Of a DNA stretch of 64,000 nucleotides, positions 24,596 to 39,907 are shown piece by piece (within the stretch, counting starts at the first letter, position 1; every line of letters begins with the position of its first letter). Below the pieces are notes generated by a model. The model did not search any database. It was given only the letters and a program-made list of their open reading frames with translations, and was not told the DNA's origin. Both the position numbers and the translations under genes were made by a program. Source of the stretch: Dermacentor variabilis (taxonomy: Eukaryota; Arthropoda; Arachnida; Ixodida; Ixodidae); NCBI RefSeq assembly GCF_050947875.1, contig NC_134568.1, positions 199,368,258 to 199,432,257 of the forward strand, in the 5' to 3' direction.

Positions 24596-26299
24596 TATAC
24601 CGCTGACTGGGCGAAGTTCCCAAATAATGCTAATCGCATTAATATTGCATGCGTTCGCAGATCCCTAATTTGCGTGCTTACATTAAGGCATAAACTTTAG
24701 CGCGCAACCTAATAGACACGACGTTGTGGGTAAGGAAAACTGTGCATACGACATCGTGCTTGCTTCGCCGTATCAAAATTGAAAGTTTTGTCAAGGTTGC
24801 CAACGCAGAGCGAACATGCAGTATAAATATGCGCACGCGTGACGCTGCAGTATCCCTTTAGCGCCAGCGAAAATGGCACGTGGCGAAGAACGCGTGGAGC
24901 TGTATCGTTCAGTTTGCGAAAGCAGCAGTTCTGAGTATATAGATGCATGCCTCACGCACTTCATGTAGCAGGCTGACAGCCCATACCGCATCCGTCAGGT
25001 GGCAACATCGCGGAAATATTACTGCGGTAGCACGCGTGGCAAGCTTACTTTTCGATACGAACCTGATGGTACTTGCATAGATCACTTACAAGCATATGCC
25101 CTTCTCGGTTTATAATGAGAAATTAGTCAAATAACCCCATCAAAAATCTCGCCTTAAAGAGCGAAGCAAAAAAAAAAAAAATCAACCCTTGATTCCCTCA
25201 ACCCAATTAATGTGAACAGCAATTATGAGCACACGAATCTGAAGAATGCAGAGTAAGCTATAGAATAAATGGCCGGTATTGCAGGAAAGCGCACAGGGAG
25301 AGCTCGTGGACATCGCTTGAAAGGTGCATTCTAAAGGAACATATACCACTTGTGCGAAACAGCAGATGCGCGCTTTCCGCAGCGCATTTGCAAGCATGCT
25401 GTGCGAGACACGCCCGGCTACAAAAGCATTACCCTAGTGGGCTTTACCGAGTTCCGCTTTACTCGCCTCGCATCCGTTTCTTTTCTTTTTTCGACTGCTT
25501 CACAACCCCGCGAACCTCGCACAAAGCGTTTGCAGAGAAATGGAAACGCTCCTGGTGCGAAGGAAGAACGCGTTGCAATGCACGTGAGCTATAGTGTCGC
25601 AGGCACCTCGTCTCGATCAGTGCTGTGCACGGTTGGATGCCGGGCTACGACGCAAGAGATCAAAACGACGAAATATCGTTGGCGTTTGTCAGCTCTAAGT
25701 ACCATGTCTTCGCCTGAGTAAATCGGCCGTGACGTAGTGGCTAATTGCTTAAGCATCTTTATTCGCTTTTTTGCCCTTAGAGTGTTGCGGTGAATTAGGT
25801 TTTCGAAGAGGGGGGGGGGGAGGCGGCGTCGGAAGAAAAGTATAGGGCGCGGGGGAGAGTTACGTATCTGCAACGTGGGAACACGATGTTTTTGAAGGCA
25901 CCCACAAGATATAAAAGCTTGCTACCATTGGCCGGAGCCCCAGGGGTATCCGAGAATTCGCTCAGCGATCACCATATAGCTTGTTGGAAGCCGCAGGAGC
26001 GCTTTTCAGACTCGGTATTGTCCAGGTCTGAAATTATATTGGTCGCCATTTCATCAGGGGCGAGGCAAGTGTCCGTTGTCTGAAGCCAGAGTAGGACGGG
26101 CAGTCTCAGTTTAGGTATTTGAGGCCCGCCCAGGCGCGATAGGGGTTACATTGCTTGGACTAAAAAGGCAAGAAAGTTGGTTGGATCCCAACTCGGATAC
26201 GACATCATCTTTATTGACAATAGCCATATTACGAATCTCAAATAGGTAATGGCGGGATTTCGATTTGTTACTCGGTCGTTAAAGAACACTTCGTTTTAG
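24596..26299. other. unannotated spacer
   Basis: Short frames only. A poly(G) run lies at 25810-25820 and an A run at 25169-25181. A weak tRNA-like TGACGTAGTGGCTAATTGC lies near 25731 but has no B box. Confidence 0.45.
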
Positions 26300-26402
26300 T
26301 TTTATACAGAAAAAAAAATCATTGTACCCGGTGAGATTCAAACTCATAACCGTTTGGTTTCGAGCAGAATGACAAATCTTCTCGTTCTTAAGCGATGTGT
26401 GC
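26300..26402 (-). mobile_element. tRNA-like SINE (second family)
   Basis: Read on the minus strand, GTTATGAGTTTGAATCTCAC is a good B box, preceded by a tRNA-like region (CGCTTAAGAACGAGAAG) and followed by CGGGTACAATGA and a T-rich stretch. A proper anticodon arm cannot be drawn, so it is not called as a tRNA gene. Confidence 0.45.
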
Positions 26403-26515
26403 CATTGACCGGTCGCCTTTGCAAAAAATATATCCTGTATCAGGATTGACTGTCTATTACGCAGAGTTCCGGCGTAATAACTTTCTTAGTGACTACAGGC
26501 CCAGGTATTCAATCA

Positions 26516-28919
<2,404 letters not shown>

Positions 28920-29290
28920 CGGACCGCGCGTTGACGTCATATAGGCTCTCTGCATAGAGAAAAAATGCATACATTGGCACCGCCACTTCGAGGACGGCAG
29001 CCCGCGGTTGCGCAAAGTCTGGCACTGTACCACCGAACAGCTCCTTCCTTGGAAGAGGAAGCGCGCGCAAAAGAAATGGGACTAGGCAAATGGCGTAGGC
29101 AGGCGTGTGTAGCCAGGAGGCACAGCCGATGTCCGCGGACCGGAGAGTCGATGCGTCGCAGCTCGCAGCTCGATACACACGAGCGCCTCGAGTGCCTTCT
29201 CTCGGAGCAGATTTTACTGGCTGGAAGCACGATCGATACGCACATTTCCTCCACTTTCTTCGCGAGACCGCCTTCGGCGTCTTTACGGAA
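28920..29290. other. CpG-rich block 6 with CRE palindrome
   Basis: A perfect cAMP-response-element palindrome TGACGTCA (28932-28939) is followed at once by TATAGG. CG-rich DNA continues to 29290 with unremarkable open frames on both strands. It is promoter-like in composition; no gene is attached. Confidence 0.35.
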
Positions 29291-30080
29291 TCTCTTTTCT
29301 TTTTTATTTTCTACCTCCTTTCAGTCAATTCTGTCTGCGCCAGGGCATCTATATTCTTAGCCTTACTGACAGTCACAAAAGAAAACAATCGTCAGAAAAC
29401 TTGCCTTGATCATTTTTTTTTTATTATGGAAAAAGCGAAACAAAACTCGTAGGTCTCTTTAAAACAGGGGACAGCAAAAAAAAAAAAAAAGAAAAAAAGA
29501 GAAAAGAAAACGTGGTGACAAAAGCATGTACTCAATTCTTTCTTTTTTTCTCTCTCTACCATGCACGAACCCGTAGCTCCGGTTTCAGACACTTTTTCTC
29601 TTTCTCAGCTCGCTTTGACAAACAAGGAGAAAAACACGAAAAGATGTACAAAGCTAATGCTGTGACAGAATGATGGGTGAAATGAAATTTTGCCATCGCC
29701 GGCAAGCCTTTGTCGAAATCATTTTTTACACTATTGTGCTTCGGTAACGTCGCATTATAAGTTGCATTATGAGTCTCTACTTTTCGGCGATTCCACTCTC
29801 ACCTTTATTGGCTGCCGTCAAACGCTTTAGTGCTTTTTAATAAACCACACACTCAAGAAATTCTTCACAGGGCTGTCTTCTCTAAGCGCGCTTTGTTCAG
29901 TCATTTATGTGAAGTCCGCCATGTCATCCGAACATACAGAGTACAATACACAATGCGTCAAATAGGTAGAAGAAAATAATCATGGTTCAGGCGTATGCTT
30001 GTATTCAGCCTCGACTTTATAATTCTGAAGCCTACCGTGCTCTCCCGAATTGTAACTGAAGCACTGTCTTCCGTTACCCG
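29291..30080. other. unannotated spacer rich in A and T runs
   Basis: Homopolymer and A/G-rich runs at 29412-29423 and 29475-29512. Nothing coding recognised. Confidence 0.5.
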
Positions 30081-30318
30081 TCATGGTTGCTCAGTGGCTA
30101 TGGTGTTGAGCTGCTAAGCACGAGGTCGCGTTATCGAATCCCGGCCACGGTGGTCGCATTTCGATGGGGCCGAAATGTAAAAAAACGCACCCGTACCGTG
30201 CGTTGGGTACACGTTAAAAAAATACCCCAGGCGGTCAAAATTAATCCGGAGTCCCCCACTATGCCTTATAATCAGGTCGTGGGTTCGGCACGTAAAAACC
30301 TCATAATTGAATTCTCTT
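30081..30318 (+). mobile_element. tRNA-derived SINE (Ruka-like), full length
   Basis: An A box in TTGCTCAGTGGCTATGG (30087-30103) and a B-box region in GCGTTATCGAATCCCGG (30128-30144) are spaced as in a tRNA promoter. GCATTTCGATGGGGCCGAAA, ACACGTTAAAAAAATACC, GTCCCCCACTATGCC and GGCACGTAAAAACC follow. The open frame across it (30087-30371) is incidental. Confidence 0.82.
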
Positions 30319-31329
30319 CCGCGCACGGTTACTTGACAGCGGTGCGTTTTTACGAGACACAATTGGACTGAGCTTACATGAAGGCGGTGACGGTCAGACG
30401 CGATGCCGATATGTGCGAAAGAATGTACAATTCAGCATGCCGCAGCTTTCGCATCGAAATCGAACCAAATTTATGATTTTGTAACTATAATGGCACAATT
30501 CTGTCTTCGTAATAATCACTATTTGCAGACCGTACGTAAAAGCGGCTCATTCCGACGCCTGTTCTTGCTTTGCGGAGCGTATTCTGGCAAATATATTTTG
30601 AGGACAACTACTGAGTATTCAGGCGGCATACAAAGTCGCCAGAAAATTTCACAAACATATCAGTCTTGTCATGCATAGTGCATAGGTCATCGGTGCGACT
30701 TGTTTAGATTTGCAACGGCTCTATTCAGCACAATAAATTGCACCAAGGACCATGAACATCAAATGCATCAGTAAAACTGCTTGCGAGGACCATGGTTGTT
30801 TGTGTTATGGTAGACGGTCCCCTTACAGACGACGGCCTGAACCGCATTTGTCGTATCCATGAGCTGAGCCTCTAGAGATGCGAAGTTTTCATGTTCGCTG
30901 TGTCGAGGATAAATCCAATATTCCAAAGTGATTGGTTCAATTCCTCGGTAGAAGGTTTGCCAACAGAGAGAACCGACTCTGTACGCCATACCGGCTGTGC
31001 GAGAGCGCATGTGCGAACAAAAGGTGACTCACTGACGAACTCGTGCGACAGCGTCGTATTACGCACTTTTTCGGGCCTTTCTATGTAAATATATTACTTT
31101 TTTGCTCGTATGTTGGTGCATTATCCTTCTAAAGCCCTTTTTTAAAGAAAGTGATCAACAATAATGAGTGATGTATAATCTAAAGTGTAAAATGCATTTG
31201 TTATGTTGAAGAATGCTTTGCATCAAGGGCACAGTTGCCAGTTGTGATAGCACCTCTTCAAGGACACAGAAGTGCTGTAATCTAGAAATGGATTAAGTAA
31301 CCTATTCTGGGTTACGCCTTTCGTTGCAG
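30319..31329. other. unannotated spacer
   Basis: Low-repeat DNA with short frames. Ends with a pyrimidine-rich acceptor of the candidate exon that follows. Confidence 0.45.
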
Positions 31330-31380
31330 AAACGTCGTACAAGGCCGCATGGGGATCACCATCTCCAACTCAAGCACAAG
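31330..31380 (+). other. candidate internal exon, 51 bp
   Basis: GCCTTTCGTTGCAG ends at 31329, a good acceptor with pyrimidine tract and CAG. AAG|GTGAGT at 31380/31381 is a consensus donor. The 51 bases are a multiple of three and open in all three frames; the second frame reads TSYKAAWGSPSPTQAQ. The exon would be phase-neutral and so skippable. I do not recognise the peptide, and no partner exons were found nearby, so this rests on splice signals alone. Confidence 0.35.
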
Positions 31381-33525
31381 GTGAGTACAACTTCATTGAC
31401 TTTTATTCGCACATTATGGCGTTAAGTGGAGGTTTTGCGTGTGTCACTCTCCAAAAGCTAACGCAAGAAAAGGCGAGTTTGACCTGAGTTCCCCTGATGT
31501 TAATCAATGTAACTCACCACGTGAGTCAAAGTAATTACAAGCACGTAAGCTTCTCCTTCATATCGAAACCGTATTTTTTGTGCTATTTTACGTATATCAT
31601 TGTGGTCAGGTATAGTAAGCATATACGTAGTGAAACTTCATTTTAGCCTCATTGTACCGTAGTCCCGTATACTTCTAAATTAACTCTGAAAAATACGCAA
31701 CAGATGCCGAATTCAATGCCTTCAAGGGTTTTCGTGAATTATACCTATAAAAATGCCCATTTTTTGCGCTGGCAGTTTTCCCTCAGAGACACTTCTACAT
31801 TCCTCTTCAGTTCAGCTTATTCACTTTTGGTTTTATTCATTGTCGTATTTTTACTGTATGAGTACTCAAACTTTAGCAGATCAACCCCCCGTTACCGCTA
31901 CGTGTATCTGTGTTTTCTTTTTCTTATTGTGTGATCATCCCAAAGTATGCTGTTGTTGTTGTAGCAGCTAATATTCGAGCGCATACTTCTGTACAATGCT
32001 GTTAAACATTTGGGGCAGCTGCCCCATCAAGCTGCTATATGTAACAGTTGTTATGCGGCTGTTTCTTCGTTTTGATGAAGGAAAATAAACATGACCTAAC
32101 TACGTAAAACGCCACGAACGTTGCAGGATTGGCACAAGTGCCTCCTTCGTAAAGGCGAGTTCCTATAACTATAATTGCAGTCTCAATGTCTTGTTATACT
32201 GTCTGACTTGGAACGAAGTTACTTCGTTACAGTCAGAGTACCCGAGCTAGTGTGTATGCGTGAATTACATGTGGCTGACTTGCTGAGGCTTCAGTCTGAT
32301 AGTGCGTAGACAGGTAGGTAATTACCGCATCAGCGATTTTCCCCTTATTGCTTGTTGTTTTTGTGTTTTTATGTGTCTCAGAATTAGTTTAAATCAAGTG
32401 TGCGGGCTCTGCCTATGACAAATATATGACAATCATATTTTTGTGGTATAGCATTACACGGGGAAGTTTCTGATAGCGCCAGACATGCAGCAATGTTTCT
32501 TCCGCTTCATGTGGAAGCGGTTATCTCTGGTCGCAGCAATTAGCTTCAGACGAGTGTATAGATGAGTGTATTAGTTCAAAAGAGCTTCGGCGAGTATATA
32601 GCCAAAACTAGCTAATTTTCAGATGCTTTCTGAGGCCATGTCTGGACACCAAAGTCGTTTTACGCGCCTGCTTTTACATCGTATAGAACACGGTGTAATA
32701 ATAGTACATTCTTCCCCCTGGGTATAGAACTTATAGCCGCACAAGACCACGTAAAGCTGATGGACGTGAACTAGTCTGTGAAACGGATAGAATATGAATA
32801 GATAAATATATCTTGTGTGGTTGACTGGAAAAGCGTATGGTTGGCGACAGTACACAGAGGAAAGGGCAGGAAAGAAGAATGGGTTAATAGAGTAAGACTG
32901 GCGGATAAATTTCTAAATCTTATTCAAGGCGGGTAAAAAATACGCGGCCGAAAGAAAAAAAAATGCACCGTCTTCCTTTCCAGCATTAGCCAGTGAGTGG
33001 AATATATGAAAGAAAAAAGGTAAGCACCACAATCCAGTCATGCCTCTTTCTTTGCGACATCCAGTTAAAGGTTCCCTGTGAGCAGCGCATATAAAGCACT
33101 TTTTCAGTGCCACTGTATTTCGTCCTTTGTAAAAACACACAAGAATGGCTAAATTTATTTCGTGCAGAGTAACTACAGTGTCCATGAACAAGCGTCAGAT
33201 ATTACCCTAAGGCACAAATAGAGCAACTCAGCTCCTACGGCGAATTATACAATGCTTACCTTCAGACCTTATGGAGCAAAAGATCTGAAGCGCATCATTT
33301 TGCCGCAACCCAATATTGCCTTAAAACTTGTTCCGGTGGTCCCGTTCCCAAGATTTGATTTTATATTACCCGAGCAAAAAGAGAAAGGAAAGCAAAAATC
33401 AAAGTACCAAGGCACAAGGACAAGACACGCGGACAAGTGGCCAGCTTCACAAAGCTTCTCCAGTCCAATCGCGAAAACTAAGATCAGATTCAACACAGGC
33501 CTTTGCTATTCGGAAAGGCAAAGCC
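31381..33525. other. unannotated spacer, low repeat content
   Basis: Over 2 kb with no recognised element. GGGGCAGCTGCCCC at 32012-32025 is a short perfect palindrome. If the preceding exon is real, this would be intron. Confidence 0.45.
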
Positions 33526-34420
33526 AGCGGGTGAGGAGCGAGCAGACGGCCGTCGTTGAAATGAGTGCGGTGAAGCCAGCATGCCGTCAAGCGGCACGGT
33601 TCCATCGGCTGCCTCCCCGCTCGACCTACCAGAAAGTCGCGGCAGCATGTGCGGTCATGTTGACACCTCCAGCGCTCCGCTGTTCCTCAGCCGACCCCGC
33701 GCTGCGCAGCAACACCGAGAACTGCGCTGGGCAACTTGCAAATTTCACTCCCCGTCCTCTCAGCCGAGCGAATTCGAGAAGCGCCAGTGTCATCTGCTTC
33801 TCGCTGGAAAACAGTGCGGTTAACTCGCGCGAATTCTGTCGCGCTTCTTTGTGTGCTATCGCTTCGAATTTGTTCACGCCCCTCTTTTCGTTTTGCAAGC
33901 TGCTTCGTTCTTCCTCCACGCGGGCGTAAAAGCCGCCAGTCGGGTCGGGGGTTGCCCGACACAAGCGTGTGCAGTTGTCGCGGTGCCGATAAGCGGGGTC
34001 ATTGGGGAAAAAAAGGGAGGGGGACGTGTCCCCGAAGGGTGTCCCGGGGTACTCACCCGACCTGAGCTTTTTGATTACCCGATGTCGTCGCAGCACGCCC
34101 GGCAAAGCTTGCCACCGCACGTTCATTGACTTTCATGAGGCCGACAGGGGTCGACCCGCAGCCGCGCCTGCTGCGGCGGGAAAAACCCTCCTGGGACGAC
34201 GTCGGGCGCCAACAAATCGCTGTCACCGCCCAGGACGCCTCTCGCTCGCGCTCCGCTGGACGACCCGGTCGGCGCTGCTCGACTCCGTCTCTCCTCCGCT
34301 CGGTCCGGAGCGTTACACGTTGCTCCCTTTCTTCGACACCGGGCCGCTCGCCGAGCTGCTGCTTTTATCGACGCCTGTAAAAGTGCTACGGGGACAAGTG
34401 ACTGGCGGCGGTCGTCGGAA
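33526..34420. other. CpG-rich block 7
   Basis: About 900 bp of CG-rich DNA. A 225-codon plus frame (33252-33929) and a 166-codon minus frame (33626-34126) overlap head to head, with neither showing a known domain. Typical of a compositional island rather than coding sequence. Confidence 0.4.
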
Positions 34421-35682
<1,262 letters not shown>

Positions 35683-35744
35683 TGTCATGAGCAGCCAACA
35701 AACAAAGACACAAAAGAAAAACATAGGGGAAATCACTTGTACGC

Positions 35745-35880
35745 ACTTACTGAAATAAAGAAGTGATAAATAATAGCAATGAAAGTGGATGAAAAAGCAA
35801 CTTGCCGCCGGTGGGGAAAGATCCCAAGTCTTCGCATTACGCGTGCGATGCTCTAACCAATTGAGCTACCGCGGCTAATA
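35745..35880 (-). mobile_element. tRNA-Thr-like SINE
   Basis: On the minus strand (35877 to 35808) the sequence has a tRNA layout: acceptor GCCGCGG, D arm TAGCTCAATTGGTTAGAGCA, then anticodon stem TCGCA/TGCGA around loop CGCGTAA. CGT would be a Thr anticodon, but position 33 is G instead of the invariant T. The T arm (TTGGGATCTTTCCCCACC) lacks the GTTCGAA core. These defects and the T-rich, SINE-like 3' body (GTTGC TTTTTCATCCACTTTCATTG in outline) argue for a tRNA-derived SINE rather than a working tRNA gene. Confidence 0.65.
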
Positions 35881-35922
35881 ATACGTTTAATAAAAATCGG
35901 GCCCCTCGGTCAACCTCCTTTC

Positions 35923-35954
<32 letters not shown>

Positions 35955-36985
35955 CTTTCTTGCGTTCTTGCTTGCGAAGTGAAGAATGATGGCACCGTTT
36001 GAAGGGCACTAAGACAAATGGGGGTACACACTGCGGTGCCATTAATGGGACATTTCGCGAAACACTAATGGCGGCTGCATGAACGATATTCTGTTAATTG
36101 TTCTACACAGTCACCGCTCTTGATTGTTTCGTGCGAAAATTATCCTCTTAGCGTTCGTCTCTTATGCACAGGTTCATAATCTTTAGGACATTTGCTTTCC
36201 ATTTGCCATACGTTTGGCGGGCCAATTACGCGTGTCCGTTGATGCAAGCGTGCAGTAAGGGTGGCTTTGTTCATTCTTTTAAGAGAGCTGCCGTATAGAA
36301 TTCTAAGCACTTTACGCAATAGGAGTACAGGTATAAAACACTTCAGATGTTGTTGACTCGCAGCTCCTGAAGGTATCCTGCATTGTATGGAGGAACCAAA
36401 GAAACACACAACTGTGGGAGAACGGACTATTGCCTTTTTGTAATAGCTATCATTTTATTTCGCAGTTAACTATTTTTGTTTACGTGTTCGCTTTAAAAGC
36501 GGATTGGCCTAGACAGGGCAAATGACAAAAATTGTCTGCCCGAGGTTTTGTTGATAGTAGCCTCACTGCTACCATTTTCAAGCGCAACTATATCTGCAAA
36601 TGAAAACTTCGACTAAATATGAATTTGCAGATGCGGGTATGGCAAATTGGTGCTTATCTCGGGAAAATATATTGTAGTAACTCCAGAAATGTGCCAGCAC
36701 ATTAGGAGGTAGTTACACGCGGCTTGCGAATATCGCTTTACAGTCGTCCACATGCTTAACTATAGCGCCCAAGACAAGCAGGCTTTGTGAAACAATGCAA
36801 GGCTTTAAAAAGCGGACAGACAACGAATAAAGCTACCTCATGCGCGACCCTGTCCAACTATAAACTCACCTCACTTGGCAGGTGTAGGTAGGCTAGTATG
36901 AATTGTGGTCAAAATGAAGGTGTTAGCACGTGCAGAGGGCGCGGGAGAGCCGTGGCACAGGTCCTTGCAGTGATCCCGCTGCACC
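35881..36985. other. unannotated spacer
   Basis: A short (TA)n(CA)n lies at 35924-35953. A minus frame at 36140-36409 (89 codons) has no recognised motif. Confidence 0.45.
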
Positions 36986-37223
36986 CACTTAGCAAATTCC
37001 AGCAAATCGTGATGTTGCAAATATCTTAAGCAAAAGCGGCCGGCCAATGGCAAAAAGCGCTCCCGAATAAAAAGCTGTGTGAATTTGGGCTCATATATTC
37101 ACTGAAAATAACCAAAAATTATCCACTCGTAGCTTTCGCTAATAATATGTCCAGCCACAGGATTGGGTAGAATTTTCTCCTAAGAACAATGCTAGCATAA
37201 GAGCGTCTTGTGAATTCGGGCCC
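36986..37223. mobile_element. two partial MITEs, family C
   Basis: Two right-hand ends lie in series: AAAGCTGTGTGAATTTGGGC (37072-37091) and, after CTAAGAACAATGCTAGCATAAG, CTTGTGAATTCGGGCCCC at about 37206-37223. Both match the right ends of the family C copies at 37965-38097 and 58965-59062. The left ends are missing or decayed. Confidence 0.45.
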
Positions 37224-37964
37224 CGTAGTGCTACTGAGGAACAAAAGTTCGCTGAAAACATCAGTGCGCAAGTTATCTTTACAGATGATTAGGTAACAAT
37301 TGATTATTTCTTTCTTTCTCGTTATTGCAACAGCTGCTCTTGCGTTGAAATTCGCAACATTGGCATGCGTTTCTGTGTGGAGTAGAGATGTGCAAGGGTT
37401 AATGTCTTAGTCGAACGCGAACATTTTAGCTCGATGACTCGTCGACGTCAGGATTATTAACGGAAATATTGGCAATAGACCCAAGCTCAGCCACTCATCT
37501 TTGCTATGGACATGCTATGAAGAAATGCACAAGAATAAAACATGTAGATCTATATGATACGCAACAATTGTATTCTAGAGAGTGCTCTTTTGAGCACTAC
37601 TGGATCAGTTACGCTTGCTTGTTATGCGGAAGGGTGATTCCAGTCCTCCGACCTGTCGGGAGAGAAAGACAGCAATCAGATATCGATGCTGAGATGTGGT
37701 ATATAAGCTTAGAGGTAAGGATCGCGCGAGCAGAGCGGCCGTGTTTGTCGTTTCTTTGCTCGTCCACGTCTTTTTCGCGGAGTGTTCTGTTAAGATGAGC
37801 AGCGTGAAATGGAGCTGGGACTAATCTACAGCGACCGTTGAGTCAAGTCCGGAAAATATATGAAGAGTGCAAGGGATAATGCTATTTCACAAAGCTATTT
37901 GTGAAATAGTTGCATCAGAAAAAGCTACATTATAGTTACAGAAGTATTTGCAAAATATTCAAGT
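37224..37964. other. spacer with a small perfect hairpin
   Basis: 37882-37909 is CTATTTCACAAA, GCTA, TTTGTGAAATAG: 12-bp arms and a 4-base loop, similar in wording to family C MITE ends. A frame at 37469-37798 has no known motif. Confidence 0.5.
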
Positions 37965-38097
37965 TCACAAAGCTATTTGTTCGTAAGTGCTGTTTGCCAC
38001 TGGCCGGCCGCCTTCGCTTGTCAGACATCACAATTGGTTGAAATCTTTTCTTACCAACAGTTTTATTTTAACAGCTTCTTGTGAATACTGGCCCAGG
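37965..38097. mobile_element. small palindromic MITE, family C copy
   Basis: Left GTTCACAAAGCTATTTGTTC and right AACAGCTTCTTGTGAATACTGGCCC are imperfect inverted repeats. The middle has CACTGGCCGGCCGCC, which recurs as CGGCCGGCCAATGG near 37040. Confidence 0.55.
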
Positions 38098-38666
38098 TGC
38101 ACATTTACTGTAACTCTCCATTTAAGTATGTCATTATTTGAAGCATATATTTCCTTCCTTTCATTTTACGGGTTAAAAATATACTGCTAGACTGTCACTA
38201 ACTTAAGTGGCACGCGAATTCATTGCATTTATTCGCATTTACTTAAACGACCTCGCGAAGTTGCAGTGAAAACTAATGATGGCAAAGACACCAGGGGACG
38301 TGGATCTTGTGCTTATTGATTCCGTAAAATGTTTTACCTTGATAAGGATGCGTGATCATCGGGACCACTACGGGGCGAAGGAAGTGCATAACAGTGTTTA
38401 AAAGTAGCGCACTATTGACGTTATTGCTTTGCTTTGACAGTGTGCCATGGAGTTATGAAGTACTAACTTCAACAACGTTACATATCTTTGGAAAATATTC
38501 AAGTTCTGTAGGTTTTCATCACTTCAGCGCGTCTTCGTTTGTTGGATTAGAATATAAGCCATAAAATACAGAATGTATTTAGGAGAAATATTCAAAAGCT
38601 GCGGTTTATCAGACGTCAATGCACTACTTCAGGCTATAATGTTGTAATTCTTAATGTTGGAATAAA

Positions 38667-38667
<1 letters not shown>
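38098..38667. other. unannotated spacer
   Basis: Nothing recognised beyond short frames. Confidence 0.5.

Positions 38668-38755
<88 letters not shown>
38668..38755. repeat. (TTGA)n microsatellite
   Basis: About 22 perfect tetranucleotide units. Confidence 0.97.
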
Positions 38756-38756
<1 letters not shown>

Positions 38757-39536
38757 CTACCATGATCCATTGAATGTGCGGACATAGAAAAACCAGATAA
38801 GCGACTACAAAAAATATTAACATTATAACCAAAACACTAAATCCAAAAGCCATGCACAAGAACAGAAATAAATTACTTGTGGCAACGGGGGTGTGTAAAA
38901 CAATGAAAACACAAGTAACTACGTGTGAGTTACAAGCTCAACGAACACGTAGGAGTCAAGGAGCGCCTGAAGAAATGGTATAGCAGTGCACCGACTGAGG
39001 TCCAAATGAACCTCGCTGATTTTCACCTCTCCCAATACGGGAAAATTTTTTGAGCTGCATTTTTTTCTCGCCTCCTCTTTTTGCGGTTCCTTCCGAACAC
39101 CGGGCTCTTGCCTGGCGCATGATTCTGTTCGTCATTGGATAGGAGTAACACAAGCGCGTATCTCGCATAGACGAATAACAGGCGGACACAAAAAAATCCC
39201 TCGACGTCTAACCTATTTGTCACTGATTGGGGATGGGAGCATGTAGTCAGGTGTTCCACTGCGAGCAGACCGAAATTGTAAAGGAAACAAACAAAACAAG
39301 AAGAAGAATTCGGCGTTCCACAAACAAGATGGGCAGTCGGATACAGGGTACGAGCGCAAGCGCGCACACGAAATAGAAGTGCCGACAACCGGGAATCAGG
39401 CCTGCGCGCGAAATGCAATTGCCAGGAGGAGCCAATGCGATTGTTTCCTATCGGCCGCCTTTTCCTGCTGAGGCGAGAAGTGAAACGACAATAAGTGCCG
39501 GCGCAGAATGCAGCACGTACCAGAACGGACAAGCAG
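38756..39536. other. unannotated spacer
   Basis: Short frames on both strands; the minus frame 39023-39532 lacks recognised motifs. Confidence 0.45.
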
Positions 39537-39560
39537 AGAGAGAGAGTGAGAGAGAGAAAG
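39537..39560. repeat. short (AG)n run
   Basis: Imperfect AG repeat followed by AAAGAAATCATGGG. It may be the CT tail of another minus-strand LINE end, but the diagnostic GGTTAACC part is missing. Confidence 0.6.
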
Positions 39561-39800
39561 AAATCATGGGTAAAAAGACATCAGAAGTGCACGGTCAGGC
39601 GCCTGCCGGACACTGGCTACAAATAAGTGAGTCAGAATCTGCAGTGTCAGGCGCTGTTGTGCTTCTCTTTGCTGGCGGTGCCCTTGTTAGGGCGGAAAGA
39701 ACTCCCGAACAATTCAGCGCATTGCGTGCGTACGTGCAAGCTCTGCGTGGGTCCGAGCGTGCGTGTGTCTACCTGTTTTCGTTGCGTTTTGTTGGTGCAT

Positions 39801-39846
39801 TTGTGTGTTTGTGTGTGTGTGTTGTGTGCGTGTGTGTGTGTGTGCG

Positions 39847-39879
<33 letters not shown>

Positions 39880-39907
39880 GCGTGTGTGCGTGCGTGCGTG
39901 CGTGTGC
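39801..39907. repeat. (TG)n with GCGTGC variants
   Basis: Imperfect alternating purine-pyrimidine tract with TGCG units towards the right end, similar in style to the right flank of the giant CA array. Confidence 0.93.

Noticed and set aside
33252..34126. 225-codon plus frame and 166-codon minus frame
   Set aside because: Overlapping frames in a CpG island with no recognisable motif in either; compositional artefact more likely than genes.
35808..35878. Functional tRNA-Thr gene on the minus strand
   Set aside because: G at position 33, a degenerate T loop, an imperfect acceptor stem and a SINE-like 3' body.
36871..37053. Minus frame of 60 codons with a strong GAG|GTGAGT donor just beyond its stop
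   Set aside because: The frame ends in TGA before the donor, and part of the sequence belongs to the family C MITE neighbourhood.
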